Source: Chthonomonadia bacterium (GTDB taxonomy: Bacteria > Armatimonadota > HRBIN16). Taken from it: a stretch of 51,683 bases of DNA. Positions 40,955 to 49,956 of the stretch are shown here, piece after piece. Both the position numbers and the translations under genes were made by a program. The stretch's first letter is position 1. Each line of letters opens with the position of its first letter. The notes beneath the pieces are model-generated. The model was not told the origin of the DNA and made no database searches. It saw nothing but the letters and a program-made list of their open reading frames with translations. The DNA is taken from positions 1-51,683 of the forward strand of contig JABUFA010000026.1 in assembly GCA_013314755.1 (NCBI GenBank), written 5' to 3'.

Positions 40955-42187
40955 ATGGAGTCTCCAAACAGATTGCATATCGTTCTGATTATCGGCACGG
41001 TGCTGCTGACGGTGCCCTGGTTGGCGGTGGCGTTTAGCACGCATCCGTCGGCAGGGGTTACGGTGCTGCTGTCCGGCATGGCGATTCTGGGCGCTGCGTT
41101 TCTTATCTCGTGGTCGGCAGAGCTGGCACAGTTCGACGTGGCACGCTCGCTGGCGATGGCGTTGCTTGCCCTGATTGCGGTTCTGCCCGAGTACGCGGTG
41201 GACATCTACCTGGCATGGAAGGCGGCGCACGATAACAGCTACATCCCGCTGGTCGCGGCGAACATGACAGGCGCCAACCGTCTGCTGGTGGGAGTAGGAT
41301 GGTCTGCGGTGGTGTTTCTGGGATGGACGGCTCTGCGACGGCGCAACCGCTTGCCGGCGCATGGACAGGTTCCCATCGAGCCGGTGCTGGCTATCGAGGT
41401 AACCGTACTCATCGTGGCGACGATGTACTCGCTGCTGTTGCCGTTCAAAGCCACCATCACCGTGTGGGATGCGGTTATCTTTATGCTGATGTTTGCGGGC
41501 TACGTGTGGTTGGCAGGGCGTGCCCCCCATATTGAACCCGAACCGGCAGGACCCGTCGCAACCCTTGCTACCCTTCCCAAAGGCTGGCGGCGATTTGCCT
41601 ATGTGCTGATGTTTCTCTATTCGGGCTTGGTGATTCTGGTCGCTACCGAGCCGTTCACCGAGGGGCTGATTCATCTCGGCAAGAGCTTGGGCATCAGCGA
41701 GTTTCTGCTGATACAGTGGATTGCCCCGCTGGCTTCCGAGTCGCCGGAGATGATTATCCTGTGTTATTTTGCCCTGCGTGGGCATGTAGCCTCTGCCATG
41801 TCGGCGATTATCTCCTCCAAAATCAATCAGTGGACACTGCTGATAGGTTCGCTGCCCATCATCTACTCGGTATCGACAGGGCATCTCGCCTTTCTTCCGC
41901 TGGAGCCTCGCCCGCGCGAAGAGGTGTTGCTGACCGCTGCGCAGTCGCTGTTTGCCTGTGCGGTGATTGCCAATCGCTTCTTCAGCCGGCTTGAGGCGTT
42001 GCTGCTGTTCGTGCTGTTTGCCGTGCAGTTGATGTTGCCCAGCGTGATGGTGAGATATGCGTTCTCGGTGCTGTATCTGGTGCTGGCGCTGGGCTGGTTG
42101 TTCGCCTATCGCCGGGAGGTGAAGGTGAACCTGAACATCTTCTGGCGGCTGGCGCGGCGTCTGCCGGTACCTGAGGAGGTACGGTGA
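40955..42187 (+). CDS. CaCA-type cation antiporter-like membrane protein
   Basis: The 410-residue protein has two halves with alpha-repeat-like segments. In the first half ALIAVLPEYAVDIYLAWKAA is followed by YIPLVAANMTGANRLLVG; in the second half PLASESPEMIILCYFALRGH is followed by AMSAIISSKINQWTLLIG. This is the inverted repeat plan of sodium/calcium exchangers, with the conserved acidic residue in each (PEYA, SPEM) but with the usual GN-x-x-GSN-x-x-N partly changed. Ion selectivity is uncertain. The stop overlaps the next gene by one base. Confidence 0.7.
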   Translation: MESPNRLHIVLIIGTVLLTVPWLAVAFSTHPSAGVTVLLSGMAILGAAFLISWSAELAQFDVARSLAMALLALIAVLPEYAVDIYLAWKAAHDNSYIPLVAANMTGANRLLVGVGWSAVVFLGWTALRRRNRLPAHGQVPIEPVLAIEVTVLIVATMYSLLLPFKATITVWDAVIFMLMFAGYVWLAGRAPHIEPEPAGPVATLATLPKGWRRFAYVLMFLYSGLVILVATEPFTEGLIHLGKSLGISEFLLIQWIAPLASESPEMIILCYFALRGHVASAMSAIISSKINQWTLLIGSLPIIYSVSTGHLAFLPLEPRPREEVLLTAAQSLFACAVIANRFFSRLEALLLFVLFAVQLMLPSVMVRYAFSVLYLVLALGWLFAYRREVKVNLNIFWRLARRLPVPEEVR

Positions 42188-43155
42188 TGCGTCGCCTGTT
42201 GCGGGCGCGCGAGCTGGGGATACTGTTAGTACTGGCGGCGGAGATTGCTGTTTTTAGCCTCCTGACACGTCAGCCCGACCGTCCCAGTCCGATGCTGGAT
42301 GCCGATAACCTGCTGGCGACTGTGCGCGATATGACTGTGCTGGCTACCGCCGCGCTGGGTTCCTGCGTGATTATCATCGCAGGAGGCATTGACCTTTCCG
42401 TAGGCTCGTGCATTGCGCTCACCTCTGTGGTCACGGCATACGCGATTACGCAGGGGTATTCACCGCTGGCGGCGTCTGTACTGGGCGTACTGGTTGCCAT
42501 GCTGATGGGTAGCATCTCCGCCACGCTGGTCACTCGCGCCGGTTTGCCTCCGTTCATTGCCACGCTGGGCATGATGAGCATTGCGCGCGGGCTGGCGTAC
42601 CTTATCACGAAAGGTGCCACCATTCCCATCCCGGATTCGGGTTTTACCCGCGTGCTGGGTAGCGGGATGGTTCCCCTGCCAATGCTGGCGATACCGGTGC
42701 CTGTGGTGCTGTTGCTGGTCCTGGCGGTGATATTTCATCTGTTCATGACGCGCACGTGCTGGGGACGCGAGATTTATGCGCTTGGAGGCAATGAGGAATC
42801 GGCACGCCTGTCGGGTGTGCCGGTGGTGCGTCTGAAATATCTGGTGTACACGCTTGGCGGGCTGATGGCTGGGCTGGCGGGCGTGATATTCACCGCGTAC
42901 TATGGCACGGGGCAGTCTACCGCGGCGATGGGCTGGGAGCTGGATGCGATTGCGTCGGTGGTGATTGGTGGGGGGAGCCTCGCCGGAGGGCGAGGCTCGA
43001 TATGGGGAACCTGCATCGGTGCGCTCATCTTCCAGGTGCTTCGCAGCGGGCTGGCGATGGTCGGGGCGTCGGACTACAACCAGCTGATTATCGGCGCGGT
43101 GGTGATTGCCGTCGTGGCGTTTGACCAGATAGCCAGCCGCCGCGCCGTGAGGTAG
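42187..43155 (+). CDS. ABC transporter permease, ribose/xylose (RbsC) type, apparently orphan
   Basis: The 322-residue membrane protein has the BPD_transp_2 landmarks IIIAGGIDLSVGSCIALTSV, LPPFIATLGMMSIARGLAYL, YALGGNEESARLSGV and ASVVIGGGSLAGGRGSIWGT. Such permeases import pentoses and related sugars with an ATPase and a binding protein. Neither partner is in the window, so they must be elsewhere or the system is partial. I prefer the ATG at 42187 (GAGGAGG seven bases upstream) over a GTG three bases earlier. It is the last gene of the set that starts at 38597. Confidence 0.88.
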   Translation: MRRLLRARELGILLVLAAEIAVFSLLTRQPDRPSPMLDADNLLATVRDMTVLATAALGSCVIIIAGGIDLSVGSCIALTSVVTAYAITQGYSPLAASVLGVLVAMLMGSISATLVTRAGLPPFIATLGMMSIARGLAYLITKGATIPIPDSGFTRVLGSGMVPLPMLAIPVPVVLLLVLAVIFHLFMTRTCWGREIYALGGNEESARLSGVPVVRLKYLVYTLGGLMAGLAGVIFTAYYGTGQSTAAMGWELDAIASVVIGGGSLAGGRGSIWGTCIGALIFQVLRSGLAMVGASDYNQLIIGAVVIAVVAFDQIASRRAVR

Positions 43156-43158
43156 CCA

Positions 43159-45534
43159 TCAGGCAGCCTGCGCCATCTGCTGAGTGCCAACCCACTTTGC
43201 CAGCATCTCCGCCAGGCGTTCGCGCTTGACGGGCTTGCTCAGGTAATCATCCATGCCTGCGTCCAGACATGCCCTGCGGTCCTCTTCCAGCGAGTGCGCG
43301 GTCATGGCGATGATAATGCGGCGATTGCCCGTGTTGCACTCCGCCTCGCGGATGCGGCGAGTGGCTTCGTAGCCATCCATCTCCGGCATCTGCACATCCA
43401 TCAGTATCAGGTCGTAATCGCCTGATAGCGCTTTCTGCACCGCTTCCGTGCCGTTCACCGCTGTCTCCACCACACAGCCGAGCGTCTGGAGCATCCTGAC
43501 AGCCACCATCCGGTTGACCTCGTTGTCCTCTGCCAGCAGGATGCGTGTGCCGGCGAACTGATAGAGCGATGTCGGGCTCGCCGTGCTCATCGGCTGTGCC
43601 ACTTCATCCGCCACCGGCAGGCTGAGCACGATGCTGAAGGTGCTTCCCCTGCCAATTTCGCTCTCCACGCTGATCTCTCCGCCCATCATCTCCACCAGCT
43701 TCTTGCCGATGGCAAGCCCCAGTCCGGTGCCGCCGTAACGGCGGGTGATGGACGCATCTGCCTGCGTGAACTTGTCGAAGATGCGCGAAATATTCTCTGG
43801 AGCGATGCCGATGCCCGTATCACTTACCCACAGCTGCAGTGTCGCCTGGCGGCCGCTTGCGCTCTCCCTGATCCCAAGACAGCGCAGACCGATGGTCACA
43901 CTACCTTGCTCGGTGAACTTCACCGCGTTGTTCACCAGGTTGTTCAACACCTGGCGCAGGCGCAGCTCGTCGCCGATTACGATAGTGGGCACATCGGGCG
44001 CGATGTCTGTGCGCAGTTCCAGCCCTTTCTTCCGCGCGGACGAGGCAAACAGCGCGGCAACCTCCTTCACCATCTGCGCAGGGTTGAACGGTTCGGGATT
44101 GAGCGTCATGCGACCGGACTCGATCTTGGAGAGGTCGAGTATGTCGTTGATGATGCCCATCAGCGTGTTAGCACTGCCTCGCACCAGGTCCAGATACTCT
44201 CTCTGCTGGGCGTCCAGGTCGGTATCGGACAGCAGGTCCAGCATGCCGATGATGCCGTTCATCGGCGTGCGAATCTCGTGACTCATATTGGCAAGAAACT
44301 CGGACTTGGCGCGGCTTGCTGCCTCCGCCATCTCCGCCAGCCGGGTGGCTTCGGACAGGGCGTCTTGTAACTGCTGGTTCATCTCTGCCAGCGCTTCCAC
44401 CATGCGCAGGCGTTCAATCGCGATGCCGGCGATGTGCGTTACCACCGTAGCAAACTGCTGTTCGCTTTCTGAGGGATGATGCTTGAAAGGATAGTACACG
44501 GCGAACACACCGAGCACCTGCCCCGCGCTGGAGCGAACGGGATGCGAACAGGATGCAGCAACACCTGCTGCCTCCGCAACATATCGTTCACTGCGCCACA
44601 GCGGGCTGATGCTGACGTCAGGCACAATAACCGGCTCGTTACGGAAAACGGCAGCACCGTTTGGCGACACGGTGTTGCCAACAGGTGTCCATTCGGATAT
44701 CCGGCGCAGATCCTCGTGGAGGCTGGGTGCGGAGAACAGTCGCAGATGGTCACCGTCCACCAGCATGACGGCGCAGGTGGCGCCCGGGAACATCGCTTCA
44801 TACTGGCGGCACAGCGAGTCCATCAGGCTTACCAGGGGCACGTTGCAGGCAATCTTCTGCAGGACGTCCAGCTCGAACTCCAGCAGTCCGGTGCGCGTGG
44901 TTGCCAACTGGTTCACTTCGGATTGGCGCCGCGAATAAAAGGCAACAATGCCCACCCCTATGGCGAACAACATTGCCATCATCACGGCAGCATAGGCGGC
45001 TAAGCGAAGACCGGCAAACTGCTGAGCAAACCTGTCAGCAGGCATCAACACCGCTACGACCATGCGAGTCTGTTGTCCATCCGAGGAGAGGGGCACGTAT
45101 GCTGCAAGGTATCGCCTGTCGCCTTCGCTAAACCCGTCTTGCTCTACGCCTGCCATTTGGAAACGCAGAGCGTTCATCAGGGCGGGGGTGGCTGTTCGTA
45201 CTTCCTCGGGTTTGCCGGGATTTGCCGCGCTGAACAGCAGGACCGGTTTGTCCTCGCGGAGGGCGTACACCCGGATGTCGTGCAGATCCGAGGAGAGCCG
45301 AAGCAAACTGCTCAGGGGCTTCTGCCATCCCGCTGGTGCATTACCCTTCAGAGTGTGGGCAGCGAGATTTGCGGTGCGCAGGAGCTCCTGCCGAGTCCGT
45401 TGTGTCGCAACGTCCTGAGCGTTGATGTATATAGCGCTTCCGCTGAGCAGTGCAAAGGCGAAGGTGGTGACGGCAGCGATGACGCCGAGCACTACCGCGG
45501 AGCGGCTGCCGATTGAGTTCATCTGTTCAGTCAT
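43159..45534 (-). CDS. Hybrid sensor histidine kinase (membrane sensor, GAF, HisKA, HATPase, receiver)
   Basis: The 791-residue kinase has a first membrane helix ([19 protein letters not shown]), an extracytoplasmic segment, and a second helix ([19 protein letters not shown]). A GAF-like domain follows (about 250-390, [11 protein letters not shown]), with a short coiled coil. The phosphoacceptor box is [20 protein letters not shown] (His419). The ATPase region has [11 protein letters not shown] and [12 protein letters not shown]. The C-terminal receiver has [10 protein letters not shown] and [13 protein letters not shown] (Asp713). The ATG at 45534 has GGGAGTG upstream; longer starts at 45600 or a TTG at 45630 are possible. 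No separate response regulator is adjacent. Confidence 0.88.
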   Translation of the reverse strand: MTEQMNSIGSRSAVVLGVIAAVTTFAFALLSGSAIYINAQDVATQRTRQELLRTANLAAHTLKGNAPAGWQKPLSSLLRLSSDLHDIRVYALREDKPVLLFSAANPGKPEEVRTATPALMNALRFQMAGVEQDGFSEGDRRYLAAYVPLSSDGQQTRMVVAVLMPADRFAQQFAGLRLAAYAAVMMAMLFAIGVGIVAFYSRRQSEVNQLATTRTGLLEFELDVLQKIACNVPLVSLMDSLCRQYEAMFPGATCAVMLVDGDHLRLFSAPSLHEDLRRISEWTPVGNTVSPNGAAVFRNEPVIVPDVSISPLWRSERYVAEAAGVAASCSHPVRSSAGQVLGVFAVYYPFKHHPSESEQQFATVVTHIAGIAIERLRMVEALAEMNQQLQDALSEATRLAEMAEAASRAKSEFLANMSHEIRTPMNGIIGMLDLLSDTDLDAQQREYLDLVRGSANTLMGIINDILDLSKIESGRMTLNPEPFNPAQMVKEVAALFASSARKKGLELRTDIAPDVPTIVIGDELRLRQVLNNLVNNAVKFTEQGSVTIGLRCLGIRESASGRQATLQLWVSDTGIGIAPENISRIFDKFTQADASITRRYGGTGLGLAIGKKLVEMMGGEISVESEIGRGSTFSIVLSLPVADEVAQPMSTASPTSLYQFAGTRILLAEDNEVNRMVAVRMLQTLGCVVETAVNGTEAVQKALSGDYDLILMDVQMPEMDGYEATRRIREAECNTGNRRIIIAMTAHSLEEDRRACLDAGMDDYLSKPVKRERLAEMLAKWVGTQQMAQAA

Positions 45535-45699
45535 GCTTTTCACTCCCAAAACGTCGCTCATCGTGGAACGACGACGTCCGTGCGGTGTTCGAGTGAGCAT
45601 TTGTCCCTTCCCGTTAGGTTTGTGCTTCAATGGAGATTATTGGCGAACGTTAGTGTGTAATGCATACCTTCGCGAAAAACCGGTAACGTTTACAGTGTG

Positions 45700-45728
45700 T
45701 TGACTTTTGCGTCGGGGTTCTTCATAAT
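45700..45728 (+). promoter_or_regulatory. Promoter of the miniprotein/CopD-like operon
   Basis: TTGACT (45700-45705) and CATAAT (45723-45728) are 17 bases apart. The start site near 45735 leaves a leader of about 33 bases to the GTG. Confidence 0.65.
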
Positions 45729-45767
45729 CTTTGTAGTATCATCACCTTGAGGAGGAGGCAGACAACC

Positions 45768-45980
45768 GTGAACGCCAGGTGCGCCTATTTGCGAACGAAG
45801 ATGGACTACGTGGCACACGCTTCCGCCGCAGCCGACGGTACAGATGTTCAGGCTGGCACGTCGCAGAAGCATTTCTGGTGTCTGCGCACGATGAAGCCTT
45901 TGGGACCGGACGGCACGCCGGTTGACGACGTTCTGTGCGTGAGGGAGCGTGAATGCTTCGTGGCGGAGGGTGAGGTATGA
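45768..45980 (+). CDS. Small four-cysteine protein of unknown function
   Basis: This 70-residue product starts at a GTG with GAGGAGGAGG upstream. A TTG at 45747 would place that ribosome site inside the gene and is unlikely. It contains CAYLRTKMDYVAHA, FWCLRTMKPLGPDG and VLCVRERECF, with four cysteines in total. The spacing suggests a small metal- or redox-active knuckle; this is my reading, not a known assignment. Its stop overlaps the next ATG (ATGA), so it is translated together with the membrane protein. Confidence 0.65.
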   Translation: MNARCAYLRTKMDYVAHASAAADGTDVQAGTSQKHFWCLRTMKPLGPDGTPVDDVLCVRERECFVAEGEV

Positions 45981-46465
45981 ACTGGGTGGATACAGCGGTC
46001 AAGTGGGTGCATCTCATCAGCATCGTGACCGGAGTGGGATTGACGCTGTTCCAGTATTTGGTCTTGTTTCCGGTGCTGAAGAGGGTTCAGGGCGTTCCCG
46101 AGGAGCTGGTAAAAGCGTTACAGAGACGCGCGGGCATGATTATCGGCATCTCGTGGATTTTTATCTGGGTGACAGGCATTTACAATATCGTTGTCATCGT
46201 GCCCGATGTGAAGCCAAACTACCACATGATGCTTGGTGCGAAGCTTCTGCTGGTGCTGGTGTTGTTCTTCATCTCCACTGCGCTGTCGCATCCTTCGTTG
46301 GCGTTCGAAGGCATTCAGCGCAATCGGGCAAAGTGGGTTGCGCTGGCGGCGTGGCTGGGGATCGCCGTGCTCGTGGTGTCGGCGACGATGAACATGATGC
46401 GTCTGAAAGGGGTGGCGCTGAAGGAGCTGCCCACCCAGACGCAGGTTCTACCTCCAGCGCCTTAA
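45977..46465 (+). CDS. Four-helix membrane protein, CopD-like
   Basis: This 162-residue protein has about four membrane helices: VKWVHLISIVTGVGLTLFQY, GISWIFIWVTGIYNIVVIV, MLGAKLLLVLVLFFISTAL and WVALAAWLGIAVLVVSATMN. The histidine in the first helix (WVHL) and the next pattern recall CopD/DUF2269-type proteins that may bind haem or copper. The assignment is tentative. Overlap with the four-cysteine gene suggests the two form one functional unit at the membrane. No other copper genes are nearby. Confidence 0.6.
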   Translation: MNWVDTAVKWVHLISIVTGVGLTLFQYLVLFPVLKRVQGVPEELVKALQRRAGMIIGISWIFIWVTGIYNIVVIVPDVKPNYHMMLGAKLLLVLVLFFISTALSHPSLAFEGIQRNRAKWVALAAWLGIAVLVVSATMNMMRLKGVALKELPTQTQVLPPAP

Positions 46466-46472
46466 AAAGGAG

Positions 46473-47915
46473 CTATCCGTATCTTCTTCCACTACCCTTG
46501 CGCCTCTGGGCGACTCCGGCGCGATATGCTTCCCGCTCGACTGCTCGGGCGACCGCTTCCGCCACTCGCCGGTCAAACACGCTGGGCACGATGTAGTCCT
46601 CATGCAGTTCCGAGGGCTTGATCACGCCGGCAATCGCTTTTGCCGCTGCAAGTTTCATCTCCTCGGTGACCTGTTTTGCCCGACTGTCCAGTAGTCCGCG
46701 GAAGAAGCCGGGGAAGCACAGCACGTTGTTAATCTGGTTGGGATAGTCGGAACGCCCTGTGGCGATGATACGCGCGATGCCTGCAATCTCCTCCGGCATC
46801 ACCTCCGGTATCGGGTTCGCCATAGCAAACACGATGGGGTCTTTCGCCATTTTGCGCACGTCATCCGCGCTGAGCATATTCGGAGCGGACACTCCGATGA
46901 ACACATCGGCGCCCTCCAGCACCTCGCCCAGAGGTCCGCGCAGGTGGCGTGGGTTCGTCATCTCGGCGATAGCCTGTTTGTAGGGGTTCATGTGCTCCTG
47001 TCTGCCGCGATAGATGGCACCGGCTCGGTCGCACAGCACGATGTCGCGCACGCCTGCCCTCAGCAGAAGTCTGGTCACCGCGATGCCTGCCGCTCCCGCG
47101 CCGCTCACCACCACCTTCAGCGACTCGATGGGCTTGTTCACAATGCGCAGGGCGTTTTGCAGGGCGGCGAGTGTGACCACCGCGGTGCCATGCTGGTCGT
47201 CGTGGAAGACGGGGATGTCCAGCCTCTGTGCCAGCTTCTCTTCCACTTCAAAACAGCGCGGCGCGGCGATGTCTTCCAGATTGACGCCCCCGAACACGGG
47301 CGCGATATTCTCCACCGTGCGCACGATTTCGTCGGGGTCCTGCGTCTTGAGGGCGATGGGAAAGGCGTCTACGTTGCCCAGCTCCTTGAACAGCATCGCC
47401 TTGCCTTCCATCACCGGCAGGGACGCCTCGGCGCCGATGTTGCCCAGTCCCAGCACCGCAGAGCCGTCGGTGACAATGGCAACCGTGTTGCGCTTGATGG
47501 TGAGGTTGTACACGTCCTCAGGGTGCGCGACGATGGCTTCGCACACTCGTGCCACGCCGGGGGTGTATGCCATCGACAGGTCATCGCGGGTGCGCAGGGG
47601 TATCTTGGTCTGAATCGAAATCTTGCCGCCCAGATGCAGGAGAAACGTCCGGTCGGAGTGTTTGACCACCTTCACGCCGGGCAGTTCGCGCAGGGATTTA
47701 AGGATGGTATGCGCGTGGTCCACGTTGGCGGCGTAGATGGTAAAGTCGCGGGTGATGACGTTGCTGGTCATCCGCACAATATCCACCGCGCCGATGCTGC
47801 CGCCGATTTCTCCGATGCGTGAGGCGATTTTGCCCAGCATGCCGGGCTCGTTGGCGTACTCCAGACGTACGGTGAAGCTGTAGCTGGGGCTGAGGTGTGT
47901 TGTTGCTTCAGACAT
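46473..47915 (-). CDS. NAD(P)-dependent malic enzyme with N-terminal ACT domain
   Basis: Malic enzyme decarboxylates malate to pyruvate. The 480-residue protein has an ACT regulatory domain (about 10-90, RLEYANEPGMLGKIASRIGE). The catalytic part follows: MAYTPGVARVCEAI, VTDGSAVLGLGNIGAEASLP, PVFHDDQHGTAVVTLAAL and the NAD-binding VVSGAGAAGIAVTRLLLRAG. The FAMANPIPEVMPEE and GRSDYPNQINNVLCFPG strings are typical. The ATG at 47915 has GGGAGGG eight bases upstream; an in-frame start at 47960 is less likely. The ACT domain implies control by a small ligand, perhaps an amino acid. It converges with the CopD-like gene. Confidence 0.92.
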   Translation of the reverse strand: MSEATTHLSPSYSFTVRLEYANEPGMLGKIASRIGEIGGSIGAVDIVRMTSNVITRDFTIYAANVDHAHTILKSLRELPGVKVVKHSDRTFLLHLGGKISIQTKIPLRTRDDLSMAYTPGVARVCEAIVAHPEDVYNLTIKRNTVAIVTDGSAVLGLGNIGAEASLPVMEGKAMLFKELGNVDAFPIALKTQDPDEIVRTVENIAPVFGGVNLEDIAAPRCFEVEEKLAQRLDIPVFHDDQHGTAVVTLAALQNALRIVNKPIESLKVVVSGAGAAGIAVTRLLLRAGVRDIVLCDRAGAIYRGRQEHMNPYKQAIAEMTNPRHLRGPLGEVLEGADVFIGVSAPNMLSADDVRKMAKDPIVFAMANPIPEVMPEEIAGIARIIATGRSDYPNQINNVLCFPGFFRGLLDSRAKQVTEEMKLAAAKAIAGVIKPSELHEDYIVPSVFDRRVAEAVARAVEREAYRAGVAQRRKGSGRRYG

Positions 47916-48066
47916 CTCCTTGCCCTCCCCATTGAGGGTTTTTATCCACCTCATATTCATGCAGGGCAGACGGATTTTCCTGCCGAACTACCTGCTTGAG
48001 GCATCGGGAAGGCAGGGTGCAAATGGGTTAGAACTACGGGTGTGAAACACCGCAGGGGGTAAAGAG

Positions 48067-49857
48067 ATGTCGCCATCGCCACTGTCTACTTTGAGACGGA
48101 GCCATCCTCGCCTGTTCGTCCACCGATGGGACGAGGTACGGGCACGTGTTGCAAAAAATACACGCCTGCGCGAATGGCGGGACGCCCTGCGCCAGCGGGC
48201 TGCAGCAATCTTGCAGGAGCCTGTGAGCCGGTATGAGATACCGGACGGTTTGCGCCTGCTTGCTACCAGCCAGCGAGTGAAGGAAAGGGCGTATGTGCTG
48301 GCGCTGATGTATCGGCTGGAGGGCGACCCGCGCTACGTGGAGCGACTGTGGCAGGACGTTCAGTCCGCTGGACAGTTTCCCGACTGGAACCCACGCCACT
48401 TTCTGGACACGGCAGAGATGACGCACGCCTTTGCCGTTGCTTATGACTGGCTGTACGACGTGTGGAGCGAGGAGCAGAGTCGGTTCATCCACAACGCTAT
48501 CCTGCAGAAGGGATTGGAACCCGGGCTGAAGTGCTATCGGGGCGAATGGGGCTATGGCGGATGGGTGAAGGCATCCAACAACTGGAACCAGGTATGCAAC
48601 GGCGGGCTGACCCTGGGTGCGCTGGCGATTGCCGACGAAGCCGAGGCGGTGGCAGGCGAGGTGGTAACGGAGGCACTGAGGTCACTGCCGCTGGCGATGG
48701 CAAGCTACGCGCCCGATGGTGCGTGGGTGGAGGGACCCGCTTACTGGAACTACGCGACGGCTTACACAGTGGCGATGCTGGCGGGGTTGCAGAGCGCGCT
48801 GGGCAGTGACTTTGGGCTTTCGCGTTCGCCCGGCTTTGACAGGGCAGGGCTTTTCCCCATCTACATGACCGCTCCCAGCGGGCGCGTGTTCAACTTTGCC
48901 GACTGTGGAGAAACCCCGATGGGCGGGCACAGCACCCCTCATTTCTTCTGGCTGGCGAAGGAGTTTCGTCGCCCGGAGTATGCCTGGTTCGGGATACAGC
49001 ATATCCGCCCAGTGGCACTGCACCTGGTGTGGGGAGACGTGTCCGCCCGCTCGCCAAAGCAGGCGCGGCTGCCGTTGAACGTGCACTTCCGCGGGGTGGA
49101 GGTCGTGGCACTGCGCACCGCCTGGGAAGACCCCAGCGCCATCTACGTCGGTTTCAAAGCGGGGCTGACCACTGCGCCGCACAGCAATCTGGATGTCGGC
49201 TCGTTTGTGATGGAGGCGATAGGTCAGCGCTGGGCGATTGACCTGGGCGCAGACGACTACAACCTGCCCGGCTATTTCGGCAACCTGCGCTGGACATACT
49301 ATCGCCTGCGTGCGGAGGGACACAATACGCTGGTGATTAACCCCTCGGCGGAACCCGACCAGACGCCCGGCGCGATGACGCATATCGTGCGGTTCTCGGA
49401 CAGGGCTGGGAACGCCTTTGCTGTGGCAGACCTGACCAGCGCGTATCAGCCTGCCGCAAGGCGGGTTTGGCGAGGGGTACGGCTGATTGACGACAGGGCG
49501 GTGCTCATTCAGGACGAGGTGGAGCTGGTGGAACCCGGAACCCTGTTCTGGTTCCTGCACACCCGGGCGGACGTGACGCTGGATGCGGATGGCAGACAGG
49601 CGGAGCTACAGCAGGGCGGGACAACGCTTCGGGTGCACCTCCTCCAGCCGAGCACGGCGCGTCTTCGTGTGATGGACGCGAAACCTCTGCCTTCCTCGCC
49701 GAACCCCGCACGCCAGGCAGACAACAAGGGCGTGAGGAAGCTCGCCATAGAGTTGAACGTACGCCGACCGCTTCGCCTGCGCGTCCTGCTGGAACCCCTG
49801 TGGACCCGCGATTTCTGGGCGCAGGTGCCAGAAGAGACCCCGCTCACCGAGTGGTAA
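48067..49857 (+). CDS. Heparinase II/III-family protein (uronate polysaccharide lyase-like)
   Basis: The 596-residue protein has an N-terminal alpha toroid (SHPRLFVHRWDEVRARV, FAVAYDWLYDVWSEEQ, SNNWNQVCNGGLTLGALAIA) and a C-terminal beta-sandwich beginning around FRGVEVVALRTAWED. GLTTAPHSNLDVGSFVMEA and GDYNLPGYF-like DDYNLPGYFG hold the typical heparinase II/III residues. Family members cut heparin, alginate or other uronate polymers by beta-elimination. No signal peptide is visible, so it may act inside the cell on imported chains. The gene stands alone. A short GGTAAAGAG is the best ribosome site. Confidence 0.82.
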   Translation: MSPSPLSTLRRSHPRLFVHRWDEVRARVAKNTRLREWRDALRQRAAAILQEPVSRYEIPDGLRLLATSQRVKERAYVLALMYRLEGDPRYVERLWQDVQSAGQFPDWNPRHFLDTAEMTHAFAVAYDWLYDVWSEEQSRFIHNAILQKGLEPGLKCYRGEWGYGGWVKASNNWNQVCNGGLTLGALAIADEAEAVAGEVVTEALRSLPLAMASYAPDGAWVEGPAYWNYATAYTVAMLAGLQSALGSDFGLSRSPGFDRAGLFPIYMTAPSGRVFNFADCGETPMGGHSTPHFFWLAKEFRRPEYAWFGIQHIRPVALHLVWGDVSARSPKQARLPLNVHFRGVEVVALRTAWEDPSAIYVGFKAGLTTAPHSNLDVGSFVMEAIGQRWAIDLGADDYNLPGYFGNLRWTYYRLRAEGHNTLVINPSAEPDQTPGAMTHIVRFSDRAGNAFAVADLTSAYQPAARRVWRGVRLIDDRAVLIQDEVELVEPGTLFWFLHTRADVTLDADGRQAELQQGGTTLRVHLLQPSTARLRVMDAKPLPSSPNPARQADNKGVRKLAIELNVRRPLRLRVLLEPLWTRDFWAQVPEETPLTEW

Positions 49858-49897
49858 CATCGCTGGTCGGATGGATGCAACATCCGAGCCGTTTGAA

Positions 49898-49921
49898 CCT
49901 AACCCCCAGCCCCTTCCCTGC
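49898..49921. repeat. Copy of the dispersed GC-rich intergenic repeat
   Basis: CCTAACCCCCAGCCCC followed by TTCCCTGC matches the reverse complement of 19388-19410 (CCTACCCCCCGCCCC then TTCCCTGC) with few differences. Here the hairpin partner is not preserved. Confidence 0.5.
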
Positions 49922-49956
49922 AGAGAGGTACTCTGCTCGCGATCCGCTTTCCATCC

